NCBI RefSeq assembly: GCF_036898095.1
Contig: NC_090750.1
Location: 95,060,546-95,124,545 of the forward strand
Direction: 5' to 3'
From: Palaemon carinicauda
Lineage: Eukaryota > Arthropoda > Malacostraca > Decapoda > Palaemonidae
Length of the DNA stretch: 64,000 bases
The notes beneath the pieces are model-generated. The model saw nothing but the letters and a program-made list of their open reading frames with translations. It ran no database searches and had not been told where the DNA came from. Shown piece after piece: positions 10,240-25,401 of this stretch (the stretch's first letter is position 1; every line of letters begins with the position of its first letter). The translations under genes and the position numbers were made by a program.

Positions 10240-12942
10240 CCATCCATCCATATACCAAGGCACTTCCCCCAATTTTGGGGGGTAGCCGACACCAACAATG
10301 AAACAAAACAAAAAGGGGACCTCTACTCTCTATGTTCCTTCAGCCTACTCAGGGACTCAACCGAGTTCAGCTGGTACTGCTAGGGTGCCACAGCCCAACC
10401 TCCCACATTTCCACCACAGATGAAGCTTCATAATGCTGACTCCCCTACTGCTGCTACCTCCGCGGTCATCTAAGGCACCGGAGAAAGCAGCAGGGCCTAC
10501 TGGAACTGCGTCACAATCGCTCGCCATTCATTCCTATTTCTAGCACGCTCTCTTGCCTCTCTCACATCTATCCTCCTATCACCCAGAGCTTTCTTCACAC
10601 CATCCATCCACCCAAACCTTGGCCTTCCTCTTGTACTTCTCCCATCAACTCTTGCATTCATCACCTTTTTTAGCAGACAACCATTTTCCATTCTCTCAAC
10701 ATGGCCAAACCACCTCAACACATTCATATCCACTCTAGCCGCTAACTCATTTCTTACACCCGTTCTCTCCCTCACCACTTCGTTCCTAACCCTATCTACT
10801 CGAGATACACCAGCCATACTCCTTAGACACTTCATCTCAAACACATTCAATTTCTGTCTCTCCATCACTTTCATTCCCCACAACTCCGATCCATACATCA
10901 CAGTTGGTACAATCACTTTCTCATATAGAACTCTCTTTACATTCATGCCCAACCCTCTATTTTTTACTACTCCCTTAACTGCCCCCAACACTTTGCAACC
11001 TTCATTCACTCTCTGACGTACATCTGCTTCCACTCCACCATTTGCTGCAACAATAGACCCCAAGTACTTAAACTGATCCACCTCCTCAAGTAACTCTCCA
11101 TTCAACATGACATTCAACCTTGCACCACCTTCCCTTCTCGTACATCTCATAACCTTACTCTTACCCACATTAACTCTCAACTTCCTTCTCTCACACACCC
11201 TTCCAAATTCTGTCACTAGTCGGTCAAGCTTCTCTTCTGTGTCTGCAACCAGTACAGTATCATCTGCAAACAACAACTGATTTACCTCCCATTCATGGTC
11301 ATTCTCGTCTACCAGTTTTAATCCTCGTCCAAGCACTCGAGCATTCACCTCTCTCACCACTCCATCAACATACAAGTTAAACAACCACGGCGACATCACA
11401 CATCCCTGTCTCAGCCCCACTCTCACCGGAAACCAATCACTCACTTCATTTCCTATTCTAACACATGCTTTACTACCTTTGTAGAAACTTTTCACTGCTT
11501 GCAACAACCTTCCACCAACTCCATATAACCTCATCACATTCCACATTGCTTCCCTATCAACTCTATCATATTCTTTCTCCAGATCCATAAACGCAACATA
11601 CACCTCCTTACCTTTTGCTAAATATTTCTCGCATATCTGCCTAACTGTAAAAATCTGATTCATACAACCCCTACCTCTTCTAAAACCACCCTGTACTTCC
11701 AAGATTGCATTCTCTGTTTTATCCTTAATCCTATTAATCAATACTCTACCATACACTTTTCCAACTACACTCAACAAACTAATACCTCTTGAATTACAAC
11801 ACTCATGCACATCTCCCTTACCCTTATATAGTGGTACAATACATGCACAAACCCAATCTACTGGTACCTTTGACAACACAAAACACATATTAAACAATCT
11901 CACCAACCATTCAAGTACAGTCACACCCCCTTCCTTCAACATCTCAGCTTTCACACCATCCATACCAGATGCTTTTCCTACTCTCGTTTCATCTAGTGCT
12001 CTCCTCACTTCATCTATTGTAATCTCTCTCTCATTCTCATCTCCCATCACTGGCACCTCAACACCTGGAACAGCAATTATATCTGCCTCCCTATTATCCT
12101 CAACATTCAGCAAACTTTCAAAATATTCCGCCCACCTTTTCCTTGCCTCCTCTCCTTTTAACAACCTTCCATTTCCATCTTTCACTGTCTCTTCAATTCT
12201 TGCGCCAGCCTTCCTTACTCTCTTCACTTCTTTCCAAAACTACTTCTTATTCTCTTCATATGACTGACCCAATCCCTGACCCCACCTCAGGTCAGCTGCC
12301 CTCTTTGCCTCACGTACCTTGCGCTTTACTTCCACATTTTTCTCTCTATATTTTTCATACTTCTCTATACTATTACTCTGCAGCCATTCTTCAAAAGCCC
12401 TCTTTTTCTCTTCCACTTTTACCTTCACTCCTTCATTCCACCATTCACTGCCCTTCCTCATGCTGCCTCCAACAACCTTCTTGCCACATACATCACTTGC
12501 AATCCCAACAAAATTTTCTTTTACTAACTTCCACTCCTCCTCTAAATTACCAGTTTCTCTTACTCTCACCTCGTCATATGCCATTTTCAACCTTTCCTGA
12601 TATTTACTTTTTACCCCCGGTTTTATTAGATCTTCAATCCTCACTACCTCCCTTTTACATCCACCTACTCTATTCCCCCACTCTTTTGCTACAACTAATT
12701 TTCCTTCCACCAAAAAATGATCAGACATACCGTTAGCCATACCCTAAACACGTGCACGTCTTTCAATCTTCCAAACATTCTTTTAGTTAACACATAATCC
12801 ATTAATGCCCTTTCTACTACTCTTCCATTTGCCACTCTTACCCATGTATACTTATTTTTATCTTTCTTTTTAAAGAAGCTAGCACTTATTACCATCTCTT
12901 GTTCAACACACATGTCTACCAGTCTCTCACCACTCTCATATC
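10240..12942 (-). mobile_element. RTE-like LINE, 5'-truncated
   Basis: Non-LTR retrotransposon on the minus strand. Its 3' end is at the left, in a CCATCCATCC short repeat (GGAT-type tail on the element strand), as in RTE-type LINEs. About 257 bases of 3' UTR follow the stop. The same 3' UTR recurs at 37787-37925 and 57026-57283, so the family is multicopy. The 5' end is lost inside the endonuclease domain at about 12942, the usual result of incomplete reverse transcription. No convincing target duplication was found for this copy. Confidence 0.88.
10497..12942 (-). pseudogene. LINE endonuclease/reverse transcriptase, truncated and broken
   Basis: The longest open piece is 10497-12227 (576 codons). 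It holds the RT domain: IVPLYKGKGD, SLLSVVGKVYGRVLINR, QGGFRRGRG, FMDLEKEYDRVDR, GLRQGCVMSPWLFNLY and the catalytic LLFADDTVLVAD box. The C-terminus (RGRPRFGWMDGVKKAL) is the conserved tail I associate with RTE-type elements. Upstream, 12240-12740 carries the linker and end of an APE-type endonuclease (MSDHFLVEG), and about 12700-12942 carries more of it (LMDYVLTKR). The breaks are an in-frame TAG at 12240-12242 and a frameshift near 12740. The protein nicks target DNA and reverse-transcribes element RNA. RT catalytic residues look intact, but the truncation and stop make this copy dead. Confidence 0.88.
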
Positions 12943-13713
12943 AGAGAAAATATATAAATATTATTGAAATTATTCCCTCATATTTTTTTATCAATTTGAA
13001 GTCTAGAGTTTTCTCTAGACCAGAAATGTCAAGCTTGAGGCCTGCAGGCAAAATGTGGTCCTTGAGATGACTAGATTTTTCAACTCGCTATAATTGCAAT
13101 TTGTAAGGAAAATTAACCGATTTAAAATATGAACTCAAATGTATTTTTTTTGGCAAACTAGGATGACCTGCAAAATACTATTAATCTTCAGTCTTGCCAA
13201 TAAATAATTATCAAATCTTTGATGGTTCTCGAGAAAATGTTCAAGTGCATAATTGGCCCTCGAAAGTATTTGTTTGACATTCCTGATCTAGACTGTTGTC
13301 AATGAGTAATATTATCTGTGAATTTATGTATCTATTTTAAACAAGTTATCGGTGCGTGTGACAGCTGGGTTATTAGCTTTGTGTTTCACTCTCTAACTTC
13401 TAAAACCTATTTTTTTTGCATTGTTTACAATTCTTGGAACTGTAACTTTAAACCATTCCTTAATTATTCTTCTGCTTTCGTAACCCATCCCATTTACACT
13501 TGGTTTATAGTTAATTCTAAAGTTTAAATGGATCTAATTTCATTTTGAGATGAGCATATTTCTGTAATATTACTTTTATCAATTCTATTCGATAATTTTT
13601 AGTTGGCCCAACTAGTGTCTGGAGAGTTCGTTATGTCGAAGTTGGTTTCCATGTTGAAGACATTCAAAATAGACTAAACTCTTTCTTAGTTTTAACTTGG
13701 AACATCTCTATAC
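12943..13713. other. Non-coding stretch between LINE and satellite
   Basis: Unique-looking AT-rich sequence. A 69-codon open frame at 13318-13527 has no recognisable feature and is not called as a gene. Confidence 0.6.
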
Positions 13714-16700
13714 CTGTACTGTAATACAAGCGTTGACTCCAAAGCTACCTTTATTTAAATAATTGCTGGCTAAAATCTTACTGAATTTCAACTTATACCA
13801 CTTATCCCTTTACTGTAGTACAAGCATTGATCCCATAGCTACCTTTATTTAAATAATTGCTGGCTAAAATCCTACTGAATTTCAACTTATACCACTTATC
13901 CCTTTACTGTAGTACAAACATTGATCCCATAGCTACCTTTATTTAAATAATTGCTGGCTAAAATCTTGCTGAATTTCAACTTATACCACTTATCCCTTTA
14001 CTGTAGTACAGACATTGATCCCATAGCTACCTTTATTTAAATAATTGCTGGCTAAAATCTTACTGAATTTCAACTTATACCACTTATCCCTTTACTGTAG
14101 TACAGACATTGATCCCATAGCTACCTTTATTTAAATAATTGCTGACTAAAATCTTACCGATTTTCAACTTATACCACTTGTCCCTTCACTGTAGTACAAA
14201 CATTGATCCCATAGCTACCTTTATTTAAATAATTCCTGGCTAAAATCTTACTGAATTTCAACTTACACCACTTATCCCTTCACTGTAGTACAAACATTGA
14301 TCCCATAGCTACCTTTATTTAAATAATTGCTGGCTAAAATCTTACTAAATTTCAACTTAAACCACTTATCCCTTTACTGTAGTACAAACATTTATCCCAC
14401 ATGTCCTTTTATTTAAATAATTCCTGGCTAAAATCTTACTGAATTTCAACTTATACCACTTATCCCTTCACTGTAGTACAAACATTGATCCCATAGCTAC
14501 CTTTATTTAAATAATTGCTGGCTAAAATCTTACTGAATTTCAACTTATACCACTTATCCCTTTTATCCCTTTACTGTAGTACAAAAATTTGATCCCATAG
14601 CTACCTTTATTTAAATAATTGCTGGCTAAGATCTTCCTGAATTTCAACTTATACCACTTATCCCTTTTATCCCTTCACTGTAGTGCAAACATTGATCCCA
14701 TAGCTACCTTTATTTAAATAATTGCTGTCTAAAATCTTACTGAATTTCAACTTACACCCCTTATCCCTTTTATCCCTTCACTGTAGTACAAACATTGATC
14801 CCATAGCTACCTTTATTTAAAAAATTCCTGGCTAAAATCTTACTGAATTTCAACTTACATTACTTATCCCTTTACTGTAGTACAAACATTGATCCCAGAG
14901 CTACCTTTATTTAAATAATTGCTGGCTAAAATCTTACTGAATTTCAACTTATACCACTTATCCCTTTACTGTAGTACAAACATTGATCCCATAGCTACCT
15001 TTATTTAAATAATTGCTGGCTAAAATCTTACTGAATTTCAACTTACACCACTTATCGCTTTACTGTAATACAAACATTGATCCCATGGCTACCTTTATTT
15101 AAATAATTGCTGGCTAAAATCTTACTGAATTTCAAATTACACCACTTATCCCTTTACTGTAGTACAAACATTGATCCCATGGCTACCTTTATTTAAATAA
15201 TTGCTGGCTAAAATCTTACTGAATTTCAACTTACACCACTTATCCCTTTACTGTAGTACAAACATTGATCCCATGGCTACCTTTATTTAAATAATTGCTG
15301 GCTAAAATCTTACTGAATTTCAACTTACACCACTTATCCCTTTACTGTAGTACAAACATTGATCCCATGGCTACCTTTATTTAAATAATTGCTGGCTAAA
15401 ATCTTACTGAATTTCAACTTACACCACTTATCCCTTTACTGTAGAACAGACATTGATCCCATAGCTACCTTTATTTAAATAATTGCTGGCTAAAATCTTA
15501 CTGAATTTCAACTTATACCACTTATCCCTTTACTGTAGAACAAACATTGATCCCATAGCTACCTTTATTTAAATAATTGCTGGCTAAAATCTTACTGAAT
15601 TTCAACTTATACCACTTATCCCTTTACTGTAGAACAAACATTGATCCCATAGCTACCTTTATTTAAATAATTCCTGGCTAAAATCTTACTGAATTTCAAC
15701 TTATACCACTTATCCCTTTACTGTAGAACAAACATTGATCCCATAGCTACCTTTATTTAAATAATTCCTGGCTAAAATCTTACTGAATTTCAACTTATAC
15801 CACTTATCCCTTCACTGTAGTACAAACATTGATCCCATAGCTACCTTTATTTAAATAATTCCTGGCTAAAATCTTACTGAATTTCAACTTATACCACTTA
15901 TCCCTTCACTGTAGTACAAACATTGATCCCATAGCTACCTTTATTTAAATAATTGCTGGCTAAACTCTTACTGAATTTCAACTTATACCACTTATCCCTT
16001 CACTGTAGTACAAACATTGATCCCATAGCTACCTTTATCTAAATAATTGCTGGCTAAACTCTTACTGAATTTCAACTTATACCACTTATCCCTTCACTGT
16101 AGTACAAACATTGATCCCATAGCTACCTTTATTTAAATAATTGCGGGCTAAAATCTTACTGAATTTCAACTTACACCACTTATCCCTTTACTGTAATACA
16201 AACATTGATCCCATAGCTACCTTTATTTAAATAATTGCGGGCTAAAATCTTACTGAATTTCAACTTACACCACTTATCCCTTTACTGTAGTACAAACATT
16301 GATCCCATAGCTACCTTTATTTGAATAATTGCTGGCTAAAATCTTACTGAATTTCAACTTACACCACTTATCCCTTTACTGTAGTACAAACATTGATTCC
16401 ATAGCTACCTTTATTTAAATAATTGCGGGCTAAAATCTTACTGAATTTCAACTTACACCACTTATCCCTTTACTGTAGTACAAACATTGATCCCATAGCT
16501 ACCTTTATTTGAATAATTCCTGACTGAAATCTTACTGAATTTCAACTTACACCACTTATCCCTTTACTGTAGTACAAACATTGATCCCATAGCTACCTTT
16601 ATTTAAATAATTCCTGGCTGAAATCTTACTGAATTTCAACTTACACCACTTATCCCTTTACTGTAGTACAAACATTGATCCCATAGCTACCTTTATTTAA

Positions 16701-19700
16701 ATAATTCCTGGCTAAAATCTTACTGAATTTCAACTTACACCACTTATCCCTTCACTGTAGTACAAACATTGATCCCATAGCTACCTTTATTTAAATAATT
16801 CCTGGCTAAAATCTTACTGAATTTCAACTTACACCACTTATCCCTTTACTGTAGTACAAACATTGATCCCATAGCTACCTTTATTTAAATAATTGCTGGC
16901 TAAAATCTTACTGAATTTCAACTTACACCACTTATCCCTTTACTGTAGTACAGACATTGATCCCATAGCTACCTTTATTTAAATAATTGCTGACTAAAAT
17001 CTTACTAAATTTCAACTTACACCACTTATCCCTTTACTGTAGTACAAACATTGATCCCATAGCTACATTTATTTAAATAATTCCTGGCTAAAATCTTACT
17101 GAATTTCAACTTACACCACTTATCCCTTCACTGTAGTACAAACATTGATCCCATAGCTACCTTTATTTAAATAATTGCTGGCTAAAATCTTACTAAATTT
17201 CAACTCAAACCACTTATCCCTTTACTGTAGTACAAACATTTATCCCACATGTCCTTTTATTTAAATAATTCCTGGCTAAAATCTTACTGAATTTCAACTT
17301 ATACCACTTATCCCTTCACTGTAGTACAAACATTGATCCCATAGCTACCTTTATTTAAATAATTGCTGGCTAAAATCTTACTGAATTTCAACTTATACCA
17401 CTTATCCCTTTTATCCCTTTACTGTAGTACAAAAATTTGATCCCATAGCTACCTTTATTTAAATAATTGCTGGCTAAAATCTTACTGAATTTCAACTTAT
17501 ACCACTTATCCCTTTTATCCCTCCACTGTAGTGCAAACATTGATCCCATAGCTACCTTTATTTAAATAATTGCTGTCTAAAATCTTACTGAATTTCAACT
17601 TACACCCCTTATCCCTTTTATCCCTTCACTGTAGTACAAACATTGATCCCATAGCTACCTTTATTTAAATAATTGCTGGCTAAAATCTTACTGAATTTCA
17701 ACTTATACCACTTATCTCTTCACTGTAGTACAAACATTGATCCCATAGCTACCTTTATTTCAATAATTGCTGGCTATAATCTTACTGAATTTCAACTTAT
17801 ACCACTTATTCCTTTACTGTAGTACAAACATTGATCCCAGAGCTACCTTTATTTAAATAATTGCTGGCTAAAATCTTACTGAATTTCAACTTATACCACT
17901 TATCCCTTTACTGTAGTACAAACATTGATCCCATAGCTACCTTTATTTAAATAATTGCTGGCTAAAATCTTACTGAATTTCAACTTATACTACTTATCCC
18001 TTTTATCCCTTCACTGTAGTACAAACATTGATCCCATAGCTACCTTTATTTAAATAATCGCTGGCTAAAATCTTACTGAATTTAAACTTACACCCCTTAT
18101 CCCTTTTACCCATTCACTGTAGTACAAACATAGATCCCATAGCTACCTTTATTTAAATAATTGCTGGCTAAAATCTTACTGAATTTCAAATTACACCACT
18201 TATCCCTTTACTGTAGTACAAACATTGATCCCATAGCTACCTTTATTTAAATAATTGCTGGCTAAAATCTTACTGAATTTCAACTTATACCACTTATCCC
18301 TTCACTGTAGTACAAACATTGATCCCATAGCTACCTTTATTTAAATAATTGCTGGCTAAAATCTTACTGAATTTCAACTTATACCACTTATCCCTTTTAT
18401 CCCTTTACTGTAGTACAAAAATTTGATCCCAGAGCTACCTTTATTTAAATAATTGCTGGCTAAAATCTTACTGAATTTCAACTTATACCACTTATCCCTT
18501 TTATCCCTTCACTGTAGTGCAAACATTGATCCCATAGCTACCTTTATTTAAATAATTGCTGTCTAAAATCTTACTGAATTTCAACTTACACCCCTTATCC
18601 CTTTTATCCCTTCACTGTAGTACAAACATTGATCCCATAGCTACCTTTATTTAAAAAATTCCTGGCTAAAATCTTACTGAATTTCAACTTACATTACTTA
18701 TCCCTTTACTGTAGTACAAACATTGATCCCATAGCTACCTTTATTTAAATAATTGCTGGCTAAAATCTTACTGAATTTCAACTTATACCACTTATCCCTT
18801 CACTGTAGTACAAACATTGATCCCATAGCTACCTTTATTTAAATAATTGCTGGCTAAAATCTTACTGAATTTCAACTTATACCACTTATTCCTTTACTGT
18901 AGTACAAACATTGATCCCAGAGCTACCTTTATTTAAATAATTGCTGGCTAAAATCTTACTGAATTTCAACTTACACCACTTATCGCTTTACTGTAATACA
19001 AACATTGATCCCATGGCTACCTTTATTTAAATAATTGCTGGCTAAAATCTTACTGAATTTCAAATTACACCACTTATCCCTTTACTGTAGTACAAACATT
19101 GATCCCATGGCTACCTTTATTTAAATAATTGCTGGCTAAAATCTTACTGAATTTCAACTTACACCACTTATCCCTTTACTGTAGTACAAACATTGATCCC
19201 ATGGCTACCTTTATTTAAATAATTGCTGGCTAAAATCTTACTGAATTTCAACTTACACCACTTATCCCTTTACTGTAGTACAAACATTGATCCCATGGCT
19301 ACCTTTATTTAAATAATTGCTGGCTAAAATCTTACTGAATTTCAACTTACACCACTTATCCCTTTACTGTAGAACAGACATTGATCCCATAGCTACCTTT
19401 ATTTAAATAATTGCTGGCTAAAATCTTACTGAATTTCAACTTATACCACTTATCCCTTTACTGTAGAACAAACATTGATCCCATAGCTACCTTTATTTAA
19501 ATAATTCCTGGCTAAAATCTTACTGAATTTCAACTTATACCACTTATCCCTTTACTGTAGAACAAACATTGATCCCATAGCTACCTTTATTTAAATAATT
19601 CCTGGCTAAAATCTTACTGAATTTCAACTTATACCACTTATCCCTTTACTGTAGAACAAACATTGATCCCATAGCTACCTTTATTTAAATAATTCCTGGC

Positions 19701-22700
19701 TAAAATCTTACTGAATTTCAACTTATACCACTTATCCCTTTACTGTAGAACAAACATTGATCCCATAGCTACCTTTATTTAAATAATTCCTGGCTAAAAT
19801 CTTACTGAATTTCAACTTATACCACTTATCCCTTTACTGTAGAACAAACATTGATCCCATAGCTACCTTTATTTAAATAATTCCTGGCTAAAATCTTACT
19901 GAATTTCAACTTATACCACTTATCCCTTCACTGTAGTACAAACATTGATCCCATAGCTACCTTTATTTAAATAATTCCTGGCTAAAATCTTACTGAATTT
20001 CAACTTATACCACTTACCCCTTCACTGTAGTACAAACATTGATCCCATAGCTACCTTTATTTAAATAATTGCTGGCTAAACTCTTACTGAATTTCAACTT
20101 ATACCACTTATCCCTTCACTGTAGTACAAACATTGATCCCATAGCTACCTTTATTTAAATAATTGCTGGCTAAACTCTTACTGAATTTCAACTTAAACCA
20201 CTTATCCCTTTACTGTAATACAAACATTGATCCCATAGCTACCTTTATTTAAATAATTGCTGGCTAAAATCTTACTGAATTTCAACTTACACCACTTATC
20301 CCTTTACTGTAATACAAACATTGATCCCATAGCTACCTTTATTTAAATAATTGCGGGCTAAAATCTTACTGAATTTCAACTTACACCACTTATCCCTTTA
20401 CTGTAGTACAAACATTGATCCCATAGCTACCTTTATTTGAATAATTGCTGGCTAAAATCTTACTGAATTTCAACTTACACCACTTATCCCTTTACTGTAG
20501 TACAAACATTGATTCCATAGCTACCTTTATTTAAATAATTGCGGGCTAAAATCTTACTGAATTTCAACTTACACCACTTATCCCCTTACTGTAGTACAAA
20601 CATTGATCCCATAGCTACCTTTATTTAAATAATTCCTGGCTGAAATCTTACTGAATTTCAACTTACACCACTTATCCCTTTACTGTAGTACAAACATTGA
20701 TCCCATAGCTACCTTTATTTAAATAATTCCTGGCTAAAATCTTACTGAATTTCAACTTACACCACTTATCCCTTCACTGTAGTACAAACATTGATCCCAT
20801 AGCTACCTTTATTTAAATAATTCCTGGCTAAAATCTTACTGAATTTCAACTTACACCACTTATCCCTTTACTGTAGTACAAACATTGATCCCATAGCTAC
20901 CTTTATTTAAATAATTCCTGGCTAAAATCTTACTGAATTTGAACTTTTACCACTTATCCCTTTACTGTAGTACAGACATTGATCCCATAGCTACCTTTAT
21001 TTAAATAATTGCTGGCTAAAATCTTACTGAATTTCAACTTATACCACTTATCCCTTTACTGTAGTACAGACATTGATCCCATAGCTACCTTTATTTAAAT
21101 AATTGCTGACTAAAATCTTACTAAATTTCAACTTACACCACTTATCCCTTTACTGTAGTACAAACATTGATCCCATAGCTACATTTATTTAAATAATTCC
21201 TGGCTAAAATCTTACTGAATTTCAACTTACACCACTTATCCCTTCACTGTAGTACAAACATTGATCCCATAGCTACCTTTATTTAAATAATTGCTGGCTA
21301 AAATCTTACTAAATTTACACTTAAACCACTTATCCCTTTACTGTAGTACAAACATTTATCCCATATGTCCTTTTATTTAAATAATTCCTGGCTAAAATCT
21401 TACTGAATTTCAACTTATACCACTTATCCCTTCACTGTAGTACAAACATTGATCCCATAGCTACCTTTATTTAAATAATTGCTGGCTAAAATCTTACTGA
21501 ATTTCAACTTATACCACTTATCCCTTTTATCCTTTTACTGTAGTACAAAAATTTGATCCCATAGCTACCTTTATTTAAATAATTGCTGGCTAAAATCTTA
21601 CTGAATTTCAACTTATACCACTTATCCCTTTTATCCCTCCACTGTAGTGCAAACATTGATCCCATAGCTACCTTTATTTAAATAATTGCTGTCTAAAATC
21701 TTACTGAATTTCAACTTACACCCCTTATCCCTTTTATCCCTTCACTGTAGTACAAACATTGATCCCATAGCTACCTTTATTTAAATAATTGCTGGCTAAA
21801 ATCTTACTGAATTTCAACTTATACCACTTATCTCTTCACTGTAGTACAAACATTGATCCCATAGCTACCTTTATTTCAATAATTGCTGGCTATAATCTTA
21901 CTGAATTTCAACTTATACCACTTATTCCTTTACTGTAGTGCAAACATTGATCCCAGAGCTACCTTTATTTAAATAATTGCTGGCTAAAATCTTACTGAAT
22001 TTCAACTTATACCACTTATCCCTTTACTGTAGTACAAACATTGATCCCATAGCTACCTTTATTTAAATAATTGCTGGCTAAAATCTTACTGAATTTCAAC
22101 TTATACTACTTATCCCTTTTATCCCTTCACTGTAGTACAAACATTGATCCCATAGCTACCTTTATTTAAATAATTGCTGGCTAAAATCTTACTGAATTTA
22201 AACTTACACCCCTTATCCCTTTTACCCATTCACTGTAGTACAAACATTGATCCCATAGCTACCTTTATTTAAATAATTGCTGGCTAAAATCTTACTGAAT
22301 TTCAAATTACACCACTTATCCCTTTACTGTAGTACAAACATTGATCCCATAGCTACCTTTATTTAAATAATTGCTGGCTAAAATCTTACTGAATTTCAAC
22401 TTACACCACTTATCCCTTTACTGTAGTACAAACATTGATCCCATGGCTACCTTTATTTAAATAATTGCTGGCTAAAATCTTACTGAATTTCAACTTACAC
22501 CACTTATCCCTTTACTGTAGTACAAACATTGATCCCATGGCTACCTTTATTTAAATAATTGCTGGCTAAAATCTTGCTGAATTTCAACTTATACCACTTA
22601 TCCCTTCACTGTAGTACAAACATTGATCCCATGGCTACCTCTATTTAAATAATTGCTGGCTAAAATCTTGCTGAATTTCAACTTATACCACTTATCCCTT

Positions 22701-25397
22701 TACTGTAGAACAGACATTGATCCCATAGCTACCTTTATTTAAATAATTGCTGGCTAAAATCTTACTGAATTTCAACTTATACCACTTATCACTTTACTGT
22801 AGAACAAACATTGATCCCATAGCTACCTTTATTTAAATAATTTCTGGCTAAAATCTTACTGAATTTCAACTTATACCACTTATCCCTTTACTGTAGAACA
22901 AACATTGATCCCATAGCTACCTTTATTTAAATAATTCCTGGCTAAAATCTTACTGAATTTCAACTTATACCACTTATCCCTTCACTGTAGTACAAACATT
23001 GATCCCATAGCTACCTTTATTTAAATAATTGCTGGCTAAAATCTTACTGAATTTCAACTTATACCACTTATCCCTTCACTGTAGTACAAACATTGATCCC
23101 ATAGCTACCTTTATTTGAATAATTGCTGGCTAAAATCTTACTGAATTTCAACTTATACCACTTATCCCTTTACTGTAGTACAAACATTGATCCCATAGCT
23201 ACCATTATTTAAATAATTGCTGGCTAAACTCTTACTGAATTTAACTTATACCACTTATCCCTTTACTGTAGTACAAACATTGATCCCATAGCTACCTTTA
23301 TTTAAATTATTGCTGGCTAAAATCTTACTGAATTTCAACTTACACCACTTATCCCTTTACTGTAATAAAAACATTGATCTCATAGCTACCTTTATTTAAA
23401 TAATTGCGGGCTAAAATCTTACTGAATTTCAACTTACACCACTTATCCCTTTACTGTAGTACAAACATTGATCCCATAGCTACCTTTATTTAAATAATTG
23501 CTGGCTAAAATCTTACTGAATTTAAACTTACACCCCTTATCCCTTTTACCCATTCACTGTAGTACAAACATTGATCCCATAGCTACCTTTATTTAGATAA
23601 TTGCTGGCTAAAATCTTACTGAATTTCAACTTATACCACTTATCCCTTTTATCCCTTTACTGTAGTACAAAAATTTGATCCCATAGCTACCTTTATTTAA
23701 ATAATTGCTGGCTAAAATCTTACCGAATTTCAACTTATACCACTTATCCCTTTTATCCCTCCACTGTAGTACAAACATTGATCCCATAGCTACCTTTATT
23801 TGAATAATTGCTGGCTAAAATCTTACTGAATTTCAACTTACACCACTTATCCATTTACTGTAGTACAAACATTGATCCCATAGCTACCTTTATTTAAATA
23901 ATTGCTGTCTAAAATCTTACTGAATTTCAACTTACACCACTTATCCCTTCACTGTAGTACAAACATTGATCCCATAGCTACCTTTATTTAAATAATTCCT
24001 GGCTAAAATCTTACTGAATATCAACTTACACCACTTATCCCTTTACTGTAGTACAAACATTGATCCCATAGCTACCTTTATTTAAATAATTGCTGGCTAA
24101 AATCTTACTGAATTTCAACTTACACCACTTATCCCTTTACTGTAGTACAAACATTGATCCCATAGCTACCTTTATTTAAATAATTGCTGGCTAAAATCTT
24201 ACTGAATTTCAACTTACACCACTTATCCCTTCACTGTAGTACAAACATTGATCCCATAGCTACCTTTATTTAAATAATTGCTGGCTAAAATCTTACTGAA
24301 TTTCAACTTACACCACTTATCCCTTTACTGTAGTACAAACATTGATCCCATAGCTACCTTTATTTAAATAATTGCTGGCTAAAATCTTACTGAATTTCAA
24401 CTTATACCACTTATCCCTTTACTGTAGTACAAACATTGATCCCATAGCTACCTTTATTTAAATAATTGCTGGCTAAAATCCTACTGAATTTCAACTTATA
24501 CCACTTATCCCTTTACTATAGTACAAACATTGATCCCATAGCAACCTTCATTTAAACAATTGCTGGCTAAAATCTTGCTGAATTTCAACTTATACCACTT
24601 ATCCCTTTACTGTAGAACAGACATTGATCCCATAGCTACCTTTATTTAAATAATTGCTGGCTAAAATCTTACTGAATTTCAACTTAAACCACTTATCCCT
24701 TCACTGTATTACAAACATTGATCCCATAGCTACCTTAATTTGAATAATTCCTTGCTAAAATCTTACTGAATTTCAACTTATACCATCTATCCCTTCCCTG
24801 TAGTACAAACATTGATCCCATAGCTACCTTTATTTAAATAATTCCTGGCTAAAATCTTACTGAATTTCAACTTATACCACTTATCCCTTCACTGTAGTAC
24901 AAACATTGATCCCATAGCTACCTTTATTTAAATAATTCTTGGCTAAAATCTTACTGAATTTCAACTAATACCACTTATCCCTTCACTGTAGTACAAACAT
25001 TGATCCCATAGCTACCTTTATTTAAATAATTGCTGGCTAAAATCCTACTGAATTTCAACTTATACCACTTATCCCTTCACTGTAGTACAAACATTGATCC
25101 CATAGCTACCTTTATTTAAATAATTGCTGGCTAAAATCTTATTGAATTTCAACTTATACCACTTATCCCTTTACTGTAGTACAAACATTGATCCCATAGC
25201 TACCTTTATTTAAATAATTCCTGGCTAAAATCTTACTGAATTTCAACTTACACCACTTATCCCTTTACTGTAGTACAAACATTGATCCCATAGCTACCTT
25301 TATTTAAATAATTGCTGGCTAAAATCTTACTGAATTTCAACTTATACCACTTATCCCTTTACTGTAGTACAAACATTGATCCCATAGCTACCTTTAT

Positions 25398-25401
25398 TTA
25401 A
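25398..25401. repeat. TTAA target-site duplication, left
   Basis: TTAA from the satellite's ATTTAAAT core directly abuts the inserted element; the matching copy is at 27842-27845. Removing the element and one TTAA restores a normal monomer. Confidence 0.93.

Noticed and set aside
12143..12736. 197-codon plus-strand frame opposite the LINE
   Set aside because: Leu/Ser/His-rich shadow of the LINE coding strand with no family features.
13318..13527. 69-codon plus-strand frame
   Set aside because: No motif, no splice or repeat context, and length is within chance.
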